This document shows positions 43,614 to 54,564 of a stretch of DNA of 60,298 bases, piece after piece. This stretch comes from Pontibacillus salipaludis (lineage in GTDB: Bacteria; Bacillota; Bacilli; Bacillales; BH030062): positions 1 through 60,298 of the forward strand of contig NZ_BMIN01000023.1 of the NCBI RefSeq assembly GCF_014642405.1, written 5' to 3'. Position numbers and translations under genes: made by a program. Numbering within the stretch: position 1 is the first letter of the stretch; each line of letters opens with the position of its first letter. The notes under the pieces are model-generated. The model ran no database searches. It had not been told where the DNA came from and saw only the letters and a list, made by a program, of their open reading frames with translations.

Positions 43614-44123
43614 TTACTTTTCGCCTCTTCTCCACTTTTCAAACACATCTAACACTTCTTTTTTTATCGGTATTTTAGACTTGTTTTGAACCTGGTTATA
43701 AGACTTTACTTCGTTTTGAATCTCTTTTTCTATATTTCTCATCTCAATATGAAGTTCTCTTGCTGATAAGCGCAGAGCGCCTTGTGCAAATATCGTCCGT
43801 TGTTCCGTGTAGTCGGAAGTTGCCACATATACTTGAGTCCGAATGTTTTTAACTTCCTGAACCAGCTTTTCTATTCGCTCATCTGCTGTTTCATTTTCTC
43901 GCGTAAAAACAATTTCTACGTCATAATTTTTTCGCTTTTTCTCTATACCTTGAACATAGTATGCATCAAAGACCACGATCACTCTGTATTTGGAGAAAGC
44001 TCGATATTCGGCCATCTTTTCAATTAATAGATCACGGGCTTGGCCAAGATCATGATCTTTTAAAGATTGAAGCTCTGGCCAAGCCCCTATAATGTTGTAT
44101 CCATCTACAATGAGAACTACCAT
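43614..44123 (-). CDS. rae1: ribosome-dependent mRNA endonuclease Rae1 (YacP, NYN domain)
   Basis: Rae1 of B. subtilis cleaves certain mRNAs in the ribosomal A site. The 169-residue NYN/PIN-like protein has the acid motifs VLIVDGYNIIGAW (D7), VIVVFDAYYVQG and VATSDYTEQ, in family order. It is three bases after rlmB and ends the cysES-mrnC-rlmB run, as in Bacillus. Activity is inferred from the homologue. Confidence 0.92.
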   Translation of the reverse strand: MVVLIVDGYNIIGAWPELQSLKDHDLGQARDLLIEKMAEYRAFSKYRVIVVFDAYYVQGIEKKRKNYDVEIVFTRENETADERIEKLVQEVKNIRTQVYVATSDYTEQRTIFAQGALRLSARELHIEMRNIEKEIQNEVKSYNQVQNKSKIPIKKEVLDVFEKWRRGEK

Positions 44124-44125
44124 TA

Positions 44126-44869
44126 TTACTCACCCAATGGGTGGCGCTTCCTGTGTATTTCATACATAAGTAAACTAGCCGAAACGGAAGCATTAAGTGA
44201 TGTTACCTGACCAACCATTGGCAAACGAACAGACCAGTCGCATTTTTCTTTTACTAAGCGACTAATTCCTTTTCCTTCACTACCAATGACAAGTGCAATC
44301 GGCATGTCCCCTTTTAGTTGTCGGTAGTCCTCTTCTCCTTTAGCATCTGTTCCTACCACCCATACATGTTCTTTCTTCAAATCTTCAATTGTACGTGCTA
44401 AATTCGTCACACGTACGACTGGAATGTATTCAATTGCTCCTGTGGATGTCTTCGCCACAGTAGCCGTTAATCCCACGGAACGTCTCTTTGGAATAATGAC
44501 CCCATGTACACCCGCTGCGTCTGCTGTACGAAGAATAGAACCTAAATTATGAGGATCCTCTATTTCATCTAGAATTAAGAAGAAAGGGGATTCTCCTTTG
44601 CGGTGCGCGTGATCAAACAGGTCATCTAGCTCACTGTAGCTATATGCTGCTACCGATGCTATAACACCCTGATGGCTTCCATCTACCAGTTGATCTATTT
44701 TTTTCTTAGGTACTTTTTGGACTTGGACACCGTTTTCTTTAGCAATCTTTTGAAGGGACTGAGTCGCCTTATGCTGAAGTTGATCAGAAACCATTACTTT
44801 ATTAATCGATCGTCCTGATTTTAATGCTTCTGAAACGGCATTTTTCCCTATAATCCATTCTTCTTTCAT
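44126..44869 (-). CDS. rlmB: 23S rRNA (guanosine-2'-O-)-methyltransferase RlmB
   Basis: SpoU/TrmH-type SPOUT enzyme that methylates the ribose of G2251 (E. coli numbering). The 247 residues have an N-terminal RNA-binding domain (IIGKNAVSEALKSGRSINKV) and the knot motifs ILDEIEDPHNLGSILRTADAAG, VIGSEGKGIS and LPMVGQVTSLNASVSASLLMYE in part. Its ATG overlaps the mrnC stop by four bases. The precise target is inferred from the family. Confidence 0.93.
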   Translation of the reverse strand: MKEEWIIGKNAVSEALKSGRSINKVMVSDQLQHKATQSLQKIAKENGVQVQKVPKKKIDQLVDGSHQGVIASVAAYSYSELDDLFDHAHRKGESPFFLILDEIEDPHNLGSILRTADAAGVHGVIIPKRRSVGLTATVAKTSTGAIEYIPVVRVTNLARTIEDLKKEHVWVVGTDAKGEEDYRQLKGDMPIALVIGSEGKGISRLVKEKCDWSVRLPMVGQVTSLNASVSASLLMYEIHRKRHPLGE

Positions 44870-45279
44870 GTTGTCGCGCTCCTTTCTTCTACGTATTGTA
44901 TGGCAAGATCAACTAATTCGTATAGTCGATCCCTTTGTTGCATGAAATACAGATACCCTAATAGTGCTTCAAACGCTGTGCTATAACGATAGGTTTGTAC
45001 ATCTGTATTCTTAGGAGTTGAACCGCTCTTCGCGTTCCTTCCCCTTCTAACGATTCCTTCTTCCGCTTCTGTTAACAGCTGTTCATCTAACCAATAGCGA
45101 ATGACAGCAGCCTGAGATTTAGCGGAGACAAAGCGTACCGCAGCTTGATGCAATTGCTGCGGCTTCACACTCCCGCTCCGAATTAAATGCTCCCTAACAA
45201 ACTGTTCATATACAACATCACCCATGTAGGCGAGGGTTAGACTCTTCATTTGCCTAACATCGACTGTTTGATGATTCAT
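44866..45279 (-). CDS. mrnC: Mini-ribonuclease III
   Basis: Mini-III matures the ends of 23S rRNA in Bacillus by cutting double-stranded RNA; it is an RNase III catalytic domain without the dsRNA-binding domain. The 137 residues contain SLTLAYMGDVVYEQFVREHL and STAFEALLGYLYF with the catalytic Asp and Glu. It starts one base after cysS and overlaps rlmB by four bases. Confidence 0.95.
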   Translation of the reverse strand: MNHQTVDVRQMKSLTLAYMGDVVYEQFVREHLIRSGSVKPQQLHQAAVRFVSAKSQAAVIRYWLDEQLLTEAEEGIVRRGRNAKSGSTPKNTDVQTYRYSTAFEALLGYLYFMQQRDRLYELVDLAIQYVEERSATT

Positions 45280-45280
45280 A

Positions 45281-46681
45281 TTAACCTCTCTTCCAGCGTG
45301 TACCTTGAGGTGTATCCTCTAAAATGATGCCGCGATCTTTTAAGTCATCCCGTATTTCATCAGCTCTTTGGAAATTACGATTCTTTCTTGCATCAATTCG
45401 CTCTTGAATTAAGGCATCAACTTCTTCATCAAGCAACTCATTTTCCCCCGCTACATGAATTCCTAACACTTCAGCTAATTCAGACAATGTATGTTGGAAT
45501 GCAGCAATAACGTTTTCTGATGTATGAGTGGATTGTAAATATACGTTTGCATCTTTAGTAAGATCAAACAGTACAGAAATAGCGTTAGCTGTATTGAAAT
45601 CGTCATTCATCTCTTCAATAAATGTGTTCTTGTAAGCTTCTACCTTTTGGATCCACTGTTCGTCATCTTCTGTTTGATTAGTAGCCGACTGTTTACGATG
45701 CTCTAGGTTTTCATAAGCATTCTTTATACGGTCTAAGCTGTTCTTAGCTCCTTCAAGTAATGCTTCACTAAAGTTGATTGGATGACGGTAATGAACGCTT
45801 AGCATAAAGAAGCGAATAACCTGAGGATCGTGGTGTTTAATGATATCATGAACAAGTACAAAGTTACCGAGAGATTTAGACATTTTCTCGTTCTCAATTT
45901 TGATATATCCGTTATGCATCCAATAGTTTGCAAATTGCTTTTCGTTCAATGCCTCAGATTGAGCAATTTCATTTTCGTGGTGAGGGAATGTTAAGTCTTG
46001 CCCTCCTGCGTGAATATCAATCGTTTCCCCAAGGTATTTCTTTGCCATAGCGGAACACTCTATATGCCAACCAGGTCGTCCTTCTCCCCAAGGGCTTTCC
46101 CAAGCAATTTCTCCGTCTTTGGTGGTTTTCCAGAGGGTGAAATCAAGTGGGTCTTCTTTCTTCTCCCCAACTTCAATTCGTGCCCCCGTTCTAAGCTCAT
46201 CTATGGATTGTTGAGATAGTTTGCCATAAGAATCAAAGGATCGAGTCCGGAAATAAACATCTCCACCTGATTCATATGCATGGCCTTTTTCCACTAACGT
46301 ATTGATAAATTCTATAATCTCAGACATATTTTCAGTTACCCGAGGATGATCTACTGCTTCTTCCACACCGAATGCTCCTACATCCTCTTTATAGGCTTCA
46401 ATGAATCGCTCTGCAATTTCCGGCACTTCAGAGCCTAGTTCGTTAGCCGCTTTAATTAACTTGTCATCTACATCTGTAAAGTTCAAAACGTAATGTACGT
46501 CATAATTCTGATACTGGAAGTACTTACGAACCGTATCAAATACAATAGCAGGTCGAGCATTCCCTATATGAATGTAGTTGTAAACCGTTGGACCACACAC
46601 ATACATACGTACCTTTCCTTCTTCAATTGGTTGGAACGCTTCTTTTTGACGTGTAAGGGTATTATAAATCTGAATCCCCAT
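45281..46681 (-). CDS. cysS: cysteinyl-tRNA synthetase
   Basis: Class I synthetase, 466 residues. The zinc ligands begin with C29 (MYVCGPT), the HIGH motif is HIGN (in [11 protein letters not shown]), the ECSAMAKK Cys and [13 protein letters not shown] supply further ligands, and KMSKS is intact in [11 protein letters not shown]. Its first 20 bases overlap the end of cysE, so the two are translationally coupled and share the T-box control. Confidence 0.98.
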   Translation of the reverse strand: MGIQIYNTLTRQKEAFQPIEEGKVRMYVCGPTVYNYIHIGNARPAIVFDTVRKYFQYQNYDVHYVLNFTDVDDKLIKAANELGSEVPEIAERFIEAYKEDVGAFGVEEAVDHPRVTENMSEIIEFINTLVEKGHAYESGGDVYFRTRSFDSYGKLSQQSIDELRTGARIEVGEKKEDPLDFTLWKTTKDGEIAWESPWGEGRPGWHIECSAMAKKYLGETIDIHAGGQDLTFPHHENEIAQSEALNEKQFANYWMHNGYIKIENEKMSKSLGNFVLVHDIIKHHDPQVIRFFMLSVHYRHPINFSEALLEGAKNSLDRIKNAYENLEHRKQSATNQTEDDEQWIQKVEAYKNTFIEEMNDDFNTANAISVLFDLTKDANVYLQSTHTSENVIAAFQHTLSELAEVLGIHVAGENELLDEEVDALIQERIDARKNRNFQRADEIRDDLKDRGIILEDTPQGTRWKRG

Positions 46682-47333
46682 TATTGTTCACTCCTTGTTT
46701 CATGTCTTCTATTTGTTTTTGTAAGCGGGTAATTTCTTCATCCATCTTTTTAAATCGATCAGCGACTGGGTCAGGCATTTTATGATGATCTAAGTCTTTA
46801 CGTACTTTCTTGCCATTTCGTATAACAATGGTTCCTGGGATTCCTACAACAGTTGAGTGATCAGGTACATCGTTAAGTACAACAGATCCCGCTCCTACTT
46901 TTGAATTCTCCCCAATCGTAATGGAACCAAGCACTTTTGCTCCTGTGGCCACAAGGGCATGATCCTTGAGAGTTGGGTGACGTTTGCCCTTCTCTTTCCC
47001 TGTTCCACCTAACGTAACGCCTTGGAATATGGTCACATTATCTCCGATTTCACACGTTTCCCCAATGACAACACCCATGCCGTGATCAATAAAGAATCGA
47101 CGACCAATCTTGGCACCCGGATGAATCTCAATCCCTGTGAAAAACCGACTTAGTTGCGAGATGACTCTTGCTAAAAAGAAAAACTTTTTAATATAGCAGG
47201 CATGTGCAAGGCGATGCCCCCATATTGCATGTAAACCTGAATAGGTTAAGATTACTTCAAAACGACTTCTAGCAGCCGGGTCTTGATCAAATACAACATC
47301 AACATCTTCCTTGAGCATTTGGAAAAGTCCCAT
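46662..47333 (-). CDS. cysE: serine O-acetyltransferase
   Basis: CysE makes O-acetylserine, the precursor for cysteine. The 223-residue protein has the N-terminal helical domain ([19 protein letters not shown]), and a left-handed beta-helix of hexapeptide repeats from about 65 to 165 with catalytic His in [13 protein letters not shown]. It is the short Bacillus type with a charged coiled tail. First gene after a Cys-specific T-box leader. Confidence 0.96.
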   Translation of the reverse strand: MGLFQMLKEDVDVVFDQDPAARSRFEVILTYSGLHAIWGHRLAHACYIKKFFFLARVISQLSRFFTGIEIHPGAKIGRRFFIDHGMGVVIGETCEIGDNVTIFQGVTLGGTGKEKGKRHPTLKDHALVATGAKVLGSITIGENSKVGAGSVVLNDVPDHSTVVGIPGTIVIRNGKKVRKDLDHHKMPDPVADRFKKMDEEITRLQKQIEDMKQGVNNNGDSDL

Positions 47334-47399
47334 TCATATCCCTCCATTACATCATCATGAGAAAAAGGTGAGTAGGCGGTAAACCCTTATGCGAGACAG

Positions 47400-47438
47400 A
47401 AAAAAAGCGCCTCTGTGCTTATAAAAACACAGAGACGC
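47400..47438 (-). terminator. T-box terminator
   Basis: GCGTCTCTGTG and CACAGAGGCGC form a long stem followed by T7, just after the T-box core and before cysE. Confidence 0.9.
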
Positions 47439-47651
47439 TTCATGCGCGGTTCCACTCTGTTTGAGATAAAACGTACTTATCTCCAACTCGCCTCTCATAA
47501 CGGGAGAGTACCGCTCTTGTTTACTATAATTCAACAAGAGACTCAGAGGTGCATTTCAAAGGAGCTCCTTCAACCACTTTCAGCCTGGGTGATTGTCTCT
47601 GCAAGAAAGGAGCGATCCCTTTACTTCTCCTCTTCAACGTTCTAGGTTATT
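47400..47651 (-). ncRNA. T-box leader (cysteine type)
   Basis: Between gltX and cysE the minus strand carries the T-box core GAGTGGAACCGCGC and stem I with the AGTA-like AAGTAAA element. The specifier loop has AATGCACC, in which TGC (Cys) is followed by the usual A. Uncharged tRNA-Cys would block the terminator and allow cysE-cysS expression, the control known for this operon in B. subtilis. Confidence 0.9.
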
Positions 47652-47657
47652 AATGCT

Positions 47658-47686
47658 AATATATTATATTTCACGGAAAATGTGAA
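47658..47686 (-). promoter_or_regulatory. cysES promoter upstream of the T-box
   Basis: TTCACA (47681-47686) and TATATT (47658-47663), 17-base spacer, minus strand, immediately after the gltX stop; the -35 is imperfect. Confidence 0.6.
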
Positions 47687-47689
47687 CTT

Positions 47690-49159
47690 CTATGCTTGAA
47701 GCTGCTCTACAGCATTTTTTAAGCGTTTTTGAACCGTCTCTTTTCCAAGCAAATGGATGGCATTCGGTAATTCAGGCCCATGAGTCTGACCAGTTGTCGC
47801 CACACGAATTGGCATGAAGAGCTTCTTCCCTTTATGCCCTGTTTCTTTTTGAACAGCTTTAACTGCTTTTTTAATGGCATCTGGCTCAAAAGCTTCTAAT
47901 TCATCAAGTTTGGCACTATAGGTTTCAAGTACTTCTGGTACTTGCTCTTCTTTTAAGACAGCCATAGCTTCTTCATCATAGTCAATTTCCTCTTTGAAGA
48001 ATAGTTCTGTCAGCTCCACAATCTCAGCTGCATAGTTTAATTGTTCTTGATATAAGGAAATTAACTCGCGTGCCCACGCACGTTGATCTTCACTCATATC
48101 TTCAGCAAGACGTCCCGCTTCAACAAGATGAGGAAGGGAAAGGTCCACAATACGGTCTAAACTTGATGCTTTAATGTATTGGTTGTTAATCCACTTTAAC
48201 TTCTGTGGATCGAATACTGCTGGTGAAGATGATAAACGTGAAGGGTCAAAGATTTCTATAAGTTGTTCATCGGTAAAGATTTCTTCCTCCCCTACCGGAG
48301 ACCAACCAAGTAATGTAATGAAATTGAATAAAGCTTCAGGCAGATAGCCCAATTTCTCATACTGACCAATAAACTGAAGAATATGCTCATCGCGTTTACT
48401 TAGCTTCTTGCGTTGTTCATTTAAGATTAAAGCCATATGACCAAAGCGAGGTGCTTCCCAACCAAGAGCATCATAAACCATCACTTGTTTTGGAGTATTG
48501 GAGATATGCTCTTCACCACGTAAGACATCTGTAATCTTCATAAGATAATCGTCAACTGCTACTGCGAAATTATACGTTGGCGTTCCGTTCTTCTTCGCAA
48601 TAACCCAATCTCCAAAGTCGTTTGATTCAAACGTAATCTCTCCACGAACAAGGTCATTGAATTTATAAGTAACCCCTTCTGGAACTCTAATACGAATACT
48701 CGGCTGACGGCCTTCAGCTTCAAACTGTTTGATCTGCTCTTCTGTAAGGTCACGATGCGCACCTGAATACTTCGGAACCTCACCTCGAGCGCGCTGCGCT
48801 TCACGCTCTGCTTCTAATTCTTCTTCTGTCACATAACATTTATATGCAAGATTCTTGTCCAATAGTTCATCAATGTATTGCTGATACAAGTCTAAACGTT
48901 CCATTTGACGATATGGGCCGTAGTCTCCACCGACATCTACGCTCTCATCCCATTCAATCCCTAGCCATTTCAAGTATTCCATCTGGCTCTGTTCTCCACC
49001 AGCAACGTTACGCTTCTCATCCGTATCCTCAATACGAATAATAAACTTACCACCAAGGTGGCGGGCATATAAATAATTAAAAAGTGCTGTACGCGCATTA
49101 CCGATATGTAAATGACCTGTCGGACTAGGCGCATAACGCACGCGAATTTCATTTGTCAT
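47690..49159 (-). CDS. gltX: glutamyl-tRNA synthetase
   Basis: Class I synthetase charging tRNA-Glu and, in Bacilli, also tRNA-Gln for later amidation. The 489 residues have the HIGH motif in [14 protein letters not shown] (11-24) and KLSKR in place of KMSKS, normal for GluRS. The anticodon-binding C-terminal domain is complete. A 16-base palindrome precedes it. Confidence 0.98.
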   Translation of the reverse strand: MTNEIRVRYAPSPTGHLHIGNARTALFNYLYARHLGGKFIIRIEDTDEKRNVAGGEQSQMEYLKWLGIEWDESVDVGGDYGPYRQMERLDLYQQYIDELLDKNLAYKCYVTEEELEAEREAQRARGEVPKYSGAHRDLTEEQIKQFEAEGRQPSIRIRVPEGVTYKFNDLVRGEITFESNDFGDWVIAKKNGTPTYNFAVAVDDYLMKITDVLRGEEHISNTPKQVMVYDALGWEAPRFGHMALILNEQRKKLSKRDEHILQFIGQYEKLGYLPEALFNFITLLGWSPVGEEEIFTDEQLIEIFDPSRLSSSPAVFDPQKLKWINNQYIKASSLDRIVDLSLPHLVEAGRLAEDMSEDQRAWARELISLYQEQLNYAAEIVELTELFFKEEIDYDEEAMAVLKEEQVPEVLETYSAKLDELEAFEPDAIKKAVKAVQKETGHKGKKLFMPIRVATTGQTHGPELPNAIHLLGKETVQKRLKNAVEQLQA

Positions 49160-49200
49160 GGATAATTCCCCTTCTTTCTACCGAATGATAGTCTACTTTC

Positions 49201-49227
49201 ATTTTATCATCTCAAGCACGTGCTTGA
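49201..49227 (-). promoter_or_regulatory. gltX promoter with overlapping palindrome
   Basis: TCAAGCACGTGCTTGA (49212-49227) is a perfect 16-base palindrome and abuts the extended -10 TGATAAAAT (49201-49209, minus strand). The arrangement suggests an operator for a dimeric regulator, though none is known to me for gltX. Confidence 0.5.
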
Positions 49228-49256
49228 TAATCGAATTTTGTTATTTACCTTGCTCA

Positions 49257-50462
49257 TTATAGCGATTTTGAGCGTGTAAGTAAAATTGTGGCTTGTGCTG
49301 CTACTCCTTCTTTACGACCAGGAAAACCTAGTTTTTCCGTAGTTGTGGCTTTAACGTTAATTTGTGATGTTTCTGCCTCTAGTATGCGCGCAATATTGGA
49401 TTGCATAGCTGTAGTATAAGGCGACATTTTTGGTGCCTGTGCGATGATGGTACAATCTACATTCCCTAGTTCATACCCTTTATCTTTTACAATACCCCAT
49501 ACATGTTCAAGCAACTTCACAGAGTCAGCATCCTTAAATTCAGGATCAGTATCTGGGAAGTGCTTCCCAATATCTCCTTCTCCAATAGCTCCTAAACAAG
49601 CATCTGCCACCGTGTGTAGTAAAACATCGGCGTCAGAATGACCGAGCAGACCTTTTTCATAAGGGATCTCAACTCCCCCAATTATACAAGGTCTACCTTC
49701 TACTAACTGGTGAACATCAAATCCTTGCCCCACACGAAACATTTCCTTTTCCTCCTTCGCTTCTAATCCAGCAGAACGATTATTAATAATCGTTTCAGCC
49801 TTTTCTATATCTTCAGGCGTTGTAAGCTTAATATTATCATAACTTCCTTGTACCACTTCGACATTCTGACCAAGCCTTTCAACCAGGGAAGCATCATCTG
49901 TCCCAAGGTAATGTTCTTCTTTTGCCTGCTCATGAGCTGAAAGAATTAATTCATAACGAAAAGCTTGCGGTGTTTGAGCCGCATAGAGTTCATCTCGTTT
50001 TAACGTTTTGAGGCTTCCCGCTTGATATTGTTTGATCGTATCCGTTACCGGTACAGCCAAAAGAGCTGCACCATGCTCCCCGGCCTCTTTTACCAGCTCC
50101 CGTATCGATTCCCTCTTAACAAAAGGTCTCGCTCCATCATGGATTAGAACGATAGAGTCTCCATTTATAGCCTGAAGACCAGCGTACACACTATCTTGGC
50201 GCTCTTCGCCTCCATCAATAAGCGTGATTTGGCTTAAATAGCCAAACCTTTCTAATAAACTTTCTATCTGCGTACGTTCATTTGGGTTAATGACTACAAT
50301 TCGTTGTTCGCATGAAAGGTCATCTTGCGTAAAAGCTTCAATCGTATGAATGAGAAGCGGTTTTCCGTTTATGGATAAAAACTGTTTATTTTGCCCAGCC
50401 TTCATCCGTTTCCCCTGGCCAGCAGCTAGTATTATAACTTGATACGAACTCATAGATCCCAT
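49257..50462 (-). CDS. ispDF: fused IspD-IspF: MEP cytidylyltransferase and MECDP synthase
   Basis: Two steps of the non-mevalonate isoprenoid pathway in one 401-residue frame. Residues 5-230 are IspD ([21 protein letters not shown] as [16 protein letters not shown]) and 242-401 IspF, starting [19 protein letters not shown] with zinc ligands D and H, plus [14 protein letters not shown]. In Bacillus these are separate adjacent genes. Here no stop codon intervenes, but AAGGAGG (49751-49757) still lies eight bases before the IspF ATG (49742), so free IspF may also be made. A start at ATG 50453 is possible. Confidence 0.93.
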   Translation of the reverse strand: MGSMSSYQVIILAAGQGKRMKAGQNKQFLSINGKPLLIHTIEAFTQDDLSCEQRIVVINPNERTQIESLLERFGYLSQITLIDGGEERQDSVYAGLQAINGDSIVLIHDGARPFVKRESIRELVKEAGEHGAALLAVPVTDTIKQYQAGSLKTLKRDELYAAQTPQAFRYELILSAHEQAKEEHYLGTDDASLVERLGQNVEVVQGSYDNIKLTTPEDIEKAETIINNRSAGLEAKEEKEMFRVGQGFDVHQLVEGRPCIIGGVEIPYEKGLLGHSDADVLLHTVADACLGAIGEGDIGKHFPDTDPEFKDADSVKLLEHVWGIVKDKGYELGNVDCTIIAQAPKMSPYTTAMQSNIARILEAETSQINVKATTTEKLGFPGRKEGVAAQATILLTRSKSL

Positions 50463-50497
50463 CCTAAATGTGTAATAATAAATGCTTTAAACAAAAC

Positions 50498-50527
50498 AAA
50501 AGCGATAACATTACTGTTATCACTTTT
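50498..50527 (-). terminator. terminator between yacL and ispDF
   Basis: AAAAGTGATAACA and TGTTATCGCTTTT pair with one mismatch, then TTTTGTTT on the minus strand. ispDF therefore needs read-through or a promoter that I cannot see in the short remaining gap. Confidence 0.75.
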
Positions 50528-50555
50528 GAGAAACTCTATTTCGTTTATACTCTAC

Positions 50556-51668
50556 TTACAAGGCTTTTTCAAGTAGTTTAGGCTTGGCAAAAATCATTCG
50601 GCCAGCAGAAGTCTGGAGGACACTTGTAACAAGAACTTCAATAGTGCGACCAATATAATCTTTACCTTCTTCAACAACGATCATCGTTCCGTCATCGAGG
50701 TAAGCAACACCCTGATTCTGTTCTTTTCCGTCTTTAATAACTTGAACCGTAAGTTCTTCACCAGGTAACACTACTGGCTTAACGGCATTAGCTAAGTCAT
50801 TTATATTCAGGACTTGAACATTTTGAAACTCGCAAACTTTATTTAAGTTAAAGTCATTGGTAACGACTATACCATTAATGAGTTTCGCTAATTTCACGAG
50901 CTTACTATCTACTTCTTGAACATCTTCAAAATCGCCTTCGTAGATCTCTACATTTACCGGAAGTTCCTTTTGCATTCGGTTAAGAACATCCAAGCCTCGA
51001 CGGCCTCTATTCCGCTTCAGCACATCTGAAGAATCTGCAATATGCTGCAATTCTTCTAAGACGAACTGCGGAATTAAAATCGTCCCCTCAAGAAAATGAG
51101 TTTGGCAAATATCAGCGATTCGGCCATCGATAATAACACTTGTGTCTAAGATCTTTGCCTTAGGAGCAAAATCTGACTCATCTTCATCCTGATCAGTTGA
51201 TTTCTTACGATCTTTTTCTTTTTCCTTTTTGTTAGCTAATGAAAGTAGATTAATGAATTCATCACGTCGTTTAAAACCTACTTGGAACCCTAAATAACCT
51301 AAAATAACCGTTAGGAAGATCGGCAACACCTGCGACACTACTAATATAGGGTTATCCTGAAGTGGAATGTTAACCAAGAATGCTACAATCAACCCTACAA
51401 TAAGACCTAAACTCCCAAACAGCAGATCTGCCACAGGAACTTTAACAAGCGTTTCTTCTACCCACATAAAGAAATTGACGATATAATCGACAAACCAAAA
51501 TGTTAATAAATATAATATTATGGCTCCTAGCACCATCCCGATGTACTCATTGGCCATCCAGGATTCTTGCGGCACATCTGACAGACCGACTATCAGGTCC
51601 GGTATAAACAAAAATCCTATGGTACCACCTGCGATAACAATAAATAATTGGACCACTTTCTTAAGCAC
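50556..51668 (-). CDS. yacL: PIN/TRAM domain membrane protein YacL
   Basis: Integral membrane protein with a cytosolic PIN nuclease-like domain; cellular role unknown. The N-terminal 120 residues hold four hydrophobic helices, the PIN domain is near 190-310 ([26 protein letters not shown] with acidic residues), and a TRAM domain ends the protein. I start at GTG 51668 (LKKVVQLF), because AGGAGGTGA lies eight bases ahead and overlaps the earlier GTG. Own promoter upstream. Confidence 0.93.
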   Translation of the reverse strand: MLKKVVQLFIVIAGGTIGFLFIPDLIVGLSDVPQESWMANEYIGMVLGAIILYLLTFWFVDYIVNFFMWVEETLVKVPVADLLFGSLGLIVGLIVAFLVNIPLQDNPILVVSQVLPIFLTVILGYLGFQVGFKRRDEFINLLSLANKKEKEKDRKKSTDQDEDESDFAPKAKILDTSVIIDGRIADICQTHFLEGTILIPQFVLEELQHIADSSDVLKRNRGRRGLDVLNRMQKELPVNVEIYEGDFEDVQEVDSKLVKLAKLINGIVVTNDFNLNKVCEFQNVQVLNINDLANAVKPVVLPGEELTVQVIKDGKEQNQGVAYLDDGTMIVVEEGKDYIGRTIEVLVTSVLQTSAGRMIFAKPKLLEKAL

Positions 51669-51792
51669 CACGGTCACCTCCTAACATGCAGTATTACCAA
51701 GTTTTCTAAAAAATATAATAAAAGAATAAAATCCGTCTATATAGTCGAAACCGTATCACACCTTACAAATATAGTCAATTGATGAACGTTAC

Positions 51793-51821
51793 ATCATAGC
51801 AGATATCTATAAATGTGTCAA
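51793..51821 (-). promoter_or_regulatory. yacL promoter (sigma-A)
   Basis: TTGACA (51816-51821) and TATGAT (51793-51798), 17-base spacer, minus strand, overlapping the end region after disA. A second, weaker TTGACT with TACGGT lies 40 bases further. Confidence 0.85.
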
Positions 51822-51829
51822 TTATGTGA

Positions 51830-52903
51830 CTAAATATGGCGATCTATAAACAATTGCTCTTGGATGCGGTTTAATCCTTCTTTGATCTTGCCAGCCCTGA
51901 CCTCACCTATACCATCTACTTTCACAAGTTCCTTCGCAGAAGCCTTTACGACATCGTTTAACGTTCCAAACTCTTCTACCATGGATTCGACAATTAAGAA
52001 AGGTAAACGAGGTATTTTATCCAGAATTCTATATCCCCTAGGGGTCACTGGATCATCTACTTTTGTAGAGGAAGGATATCCAAGTAGTTTCAAGATCTTT
52101 GCATCTTCCATTAGTTCTGTATTGGTAACCTCTTGAAGTTTCTTTAAAATATAATGGGGTTCATAATCTCCGTACTTGCTATAATCCTTTAGCAACAAAC
52201 GCGCTTCATTCTCAATATTAGATACTAGTTCTGTTAGCTGTAACTGTATCAAACGTCCTTCGGTACCTAATTCATTTACATACCCTAGAATTTCGTTTTT
52301 TATGCGTAGAACCATTTCTATGCGATGGATCACTTGCAATACCTCTGCAAAGGTCACCATTTCTTCAAATTCCAAAGCACCTAAGTTCGTAACACCCTGA
52401 TCCAAGACATTTTTATATTTCTCCAACGTTTGCATTGCTTGGTTTGCCTTTGTGAGAATAACTCCTATATCTTTTAGGGAGTATTTTAAATTACTTTTAT
52501 AAAGCGTAATGACGTTTCGCCTTTGAGAAATAGCAATTACAAGTTCGCCTGTTTGCTTAGCAACACGTTCTGCAGTTCTATGTCGCATCCCTGTTTCTGT
52601 TGAAGAGATTGATGGGTCAGGAATTAACTGCGCATTAGCAAAAAGTATTTCAGAAGCTTTCTCATTTAAGATAAGGGCTCCATCCATCTTCGCCAGTTCA
52701 TACAAATGTGCAGGCGTAAACGACGACTGAATATGAAAGCCCCCATCTACAAGTTGTTGCACTTTATCATTATAGCCTAGAACAATAAGCCCCCCTGTGT
52801 TGGCACGAAGAACATTATCTATGCCTTCACGTAAGGGCGTACCTGGGGCCACAAATTTTAATATGTCTCCAATCATGGATTCTCTTCCTTCAACCCATTC
52901 CAT
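51830..52903 (-). CDS. disA: diadenylate cyclase DisA (c-di-AMP, DNA scanning)
   Basis: DisA makes cyclic di-AMP and scans DNA for damage before sporulation. The 357-residue protein has the DAC domain with MDGALIL (DGA 74-76) and GMRHRT (RHR 107-109), a helical spine, and the C-terminal HhH domain ([16 protein letters not shown]). It starts one base after radA with GGGAGG upstream; an inner ATG (52876, nine codons later) has GAAGGAAG and cannot be excluded. Confidence 0.96.
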   Translation of the reverse strand: MEWVEGRESMIGDILKFVAPGTPLREGIDNVLRANTGGLIVLGYNDKVQQLVDGGFHIQSSFTPAHLYELAKMDGALILNEKASEILFANAQLIPDPSISSTETGMRHRTAERVAKQTGELVIAISQRRNVITLYKSNLKYSLKDIGVILTKANQAMQTLEKYKNVLDQGVTNLGALEFEEMVTFAEVLQVIHRIEMVLRIKNEILGYVNELGTEGRLIQLQLTELVSNIENEARLLLKDYSKYGDYEPHYILKKLQEVTNTELMEDAKILKLLGYPSSTKVDDPVTPRGYRILDKIPRLPFLIVESMVEEFGTLNDVVKASAKELVKVDGIGEVRAGKIKEGLNRIQEQLFIDRHI

Positions 52904-54286
52904 CTAAGCGCCTCCCAACGTTGCTTTTAAAGCTTCTTGTACTGAGTTAACTCCAATAATCTCGATGTCGTCAGGGAGAGTCCAACCGCTTAGATTTTTC
53001 TTAGGAACAATTGCGCGTTTGAACCCTAACTTAGCCGCTTCCTGTACACGCTGTTCTATACGGGCAACACGTCGAATCTCTCCTGTCAGCCCTACTTCTC
53101 CAACTAATACATCATCAGGCTTAGATGGACGATCTTGAAAGCTTGAGGCAATACTTACAGCCACTGCAAGGTCAATAGCTGGTTCATCAAGTTTCACTCC
53201 ACCTGCTACTTTCACATATGCATCCTGGTTCTGTAAGAGTAATCCTACACGCTTCTCTAAAACAGCCATTAGTAATGGCACACGGTTATGATCTAAACCA
53301 GTTGCCATCCTTCGTGGATTTCCATAACTCGTCGGAGATATGAGTGACTGAATCTCAACCAATACAGGGCGCGTCCCCTCCATAGAAGCAACAACTGTAG
53401 ACCCTGCCGCTCCTTGAGACCGCTCTTCTAAAAAGATTTCTGAAGGGTTGGCTACTTCTCTTAGCCCTTCTTCCTTCATCTCGAAAATGCCCATCTCATG
53501 TGTACTACCAAATCGGTTCTTCACGCTGCGTAGAATTCGAAATGTGTGGTGTCGCTCCCCTTCAAAATAAAGTACAGCGTCTACCATATGTTCTAGTAAC
53601 CTCGGACCAGCAATTGATCCTTCTTTCGTGACGTGTCCAACGATAAAGATTGGAATCCCTTTGTTCTTAGCAATGCGCATTAGCTCACTTGTACATTCAC
53701 GAACTTGCGATACACTGCCAGGCGCAGAATTTACTTCTTCTTTATAAATGGTTTGTATGGAATCAATAACAACAAAGGAAGGTTGAATCTGATCAATATG
53801 ATGAGCAACGTCCATCATGTTCGTTTCAGCTAGAACATAAAGATCATCAGAGAGTACACCTAGACGGTCTGCTCTTAATTTCGTTTGTCTTGTCGATTCC
53901 TCGCCTGATATATACAGTACGCTTACATCCTTGGTATGAGCAAGCTGAGACGATACCTGTAGCAACAAGGTTGATTTCCCTATTCCAGGATCACCGCCAA
54001 TTAAGACAAGGGATCCGGGTACAATGCCACCGCCTAAGACCCGATTCACTTCTGGCATACCTGTTTTTATTCGAGGCTCTTCCTTCGTTTCGATTGCTGT
54101 TATTTTTTCTGGTTTCTTGCTAGTTTGTGCATCACTTGTTACAAATGTATGCCTTCCAGTAGATTTCGATGCCACTCGTTCCTCAACAAGTGTATTCCAT
54201 TGATGGCAACTAGGACACTTCCCCATCCACTTAGCGGTTTCATACCCACATTCTTGACATACAAACTTTGACTTCTGTTTCGCCAA
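52904..54286 (-). CDS. radA: DNA repair protein RadA
   Basis: RecA-like branch-migration ATPase. The 460-residue protein has an N-terminal zinc finger (C10, C13, C24, C27), Walker [11 protein letters not shown] (97-106), the family KNRFG motif in [12 protein letters not shown], and a C-terminal Lon-like domain without the catalytic Ser-Lys pair. Between clpC and disA, as in Bacillus. AAGGGAGAGA precedes the ATG. Confidence 0.97.
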   Translation of the reverse strand: MAKQKSKFVCQECGYETAKWMGKCPSCHQWNTLVEERVASKSTGRHTFVTSDAQTSKKPEKITAIETKEEPRIKTGMPEVNRVLGGGIVPGSLVLIGGDPGIGKSTLLLQVSSQLAHTKDVSVLYISGEESTRQTKLRADRLGVLSDDLYVLAETNMMDVAHHIDQIQPSFVVIDSIQTIYKEEVNSAPGSVSQVRECTSELMRIAKNKGIPIFIVGHVTKEGSIAGPRLLEHMVDAVLYFEGERHHTFRILRSVKNRFGSTHEMGIFEMKEEGLREVANPSEIFLEERSQGAAGSTVVASMEGTRPVLVEIQSLISPTSYGNPRRMATGLDHNRVPLLMAVLEKRVGLLLQNQDAYVKVAGGVKLDEPAIDLAVAVSIASSFQDRPSKPDDVLVGEVGLTGEIRRVARIEQRVQEAAKLGFKRAIVPKKNLSGWTLPDDIEIIGVNSVQEALKATLGGA

Positions 54287-54500
54287 AAAGATCTCTCCCT
54301 TATTCCAAAGAAGAGTATAGTAACCCTTCTTATTATCTCATACGTTTTATTAAATTATCAGTTACAATGTTTTTACAATACCATTACGTATTTTACCTAA
54401 TACCCTTACTTCTATATATTATTCTTCTCTCATTTTCTTCTGTTTTATCCATTTAAATCAACCCTCACCTTTTTCGATCAGGCTCAAAACCATATACTAA

Positions 54501-54530
54501 AAAATCGGAAGGCTCTCACCTTCCGATTTT
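54501..54530. terminator. clpC operon terminator
   Basis: AAAATCGGAAGG and CCTTCCGATTTT around a six-base loop give a perfect 12-base stem, then TTAG on the minus strand. The 210 bases from here to radA are AT-rich with no gene; a radA promoter must lie there but is not clear. Confidence 0.93.
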
Positions 54531-54564
54531 AAATGATTATCTATTCATGATCTATCGTTTTGAA

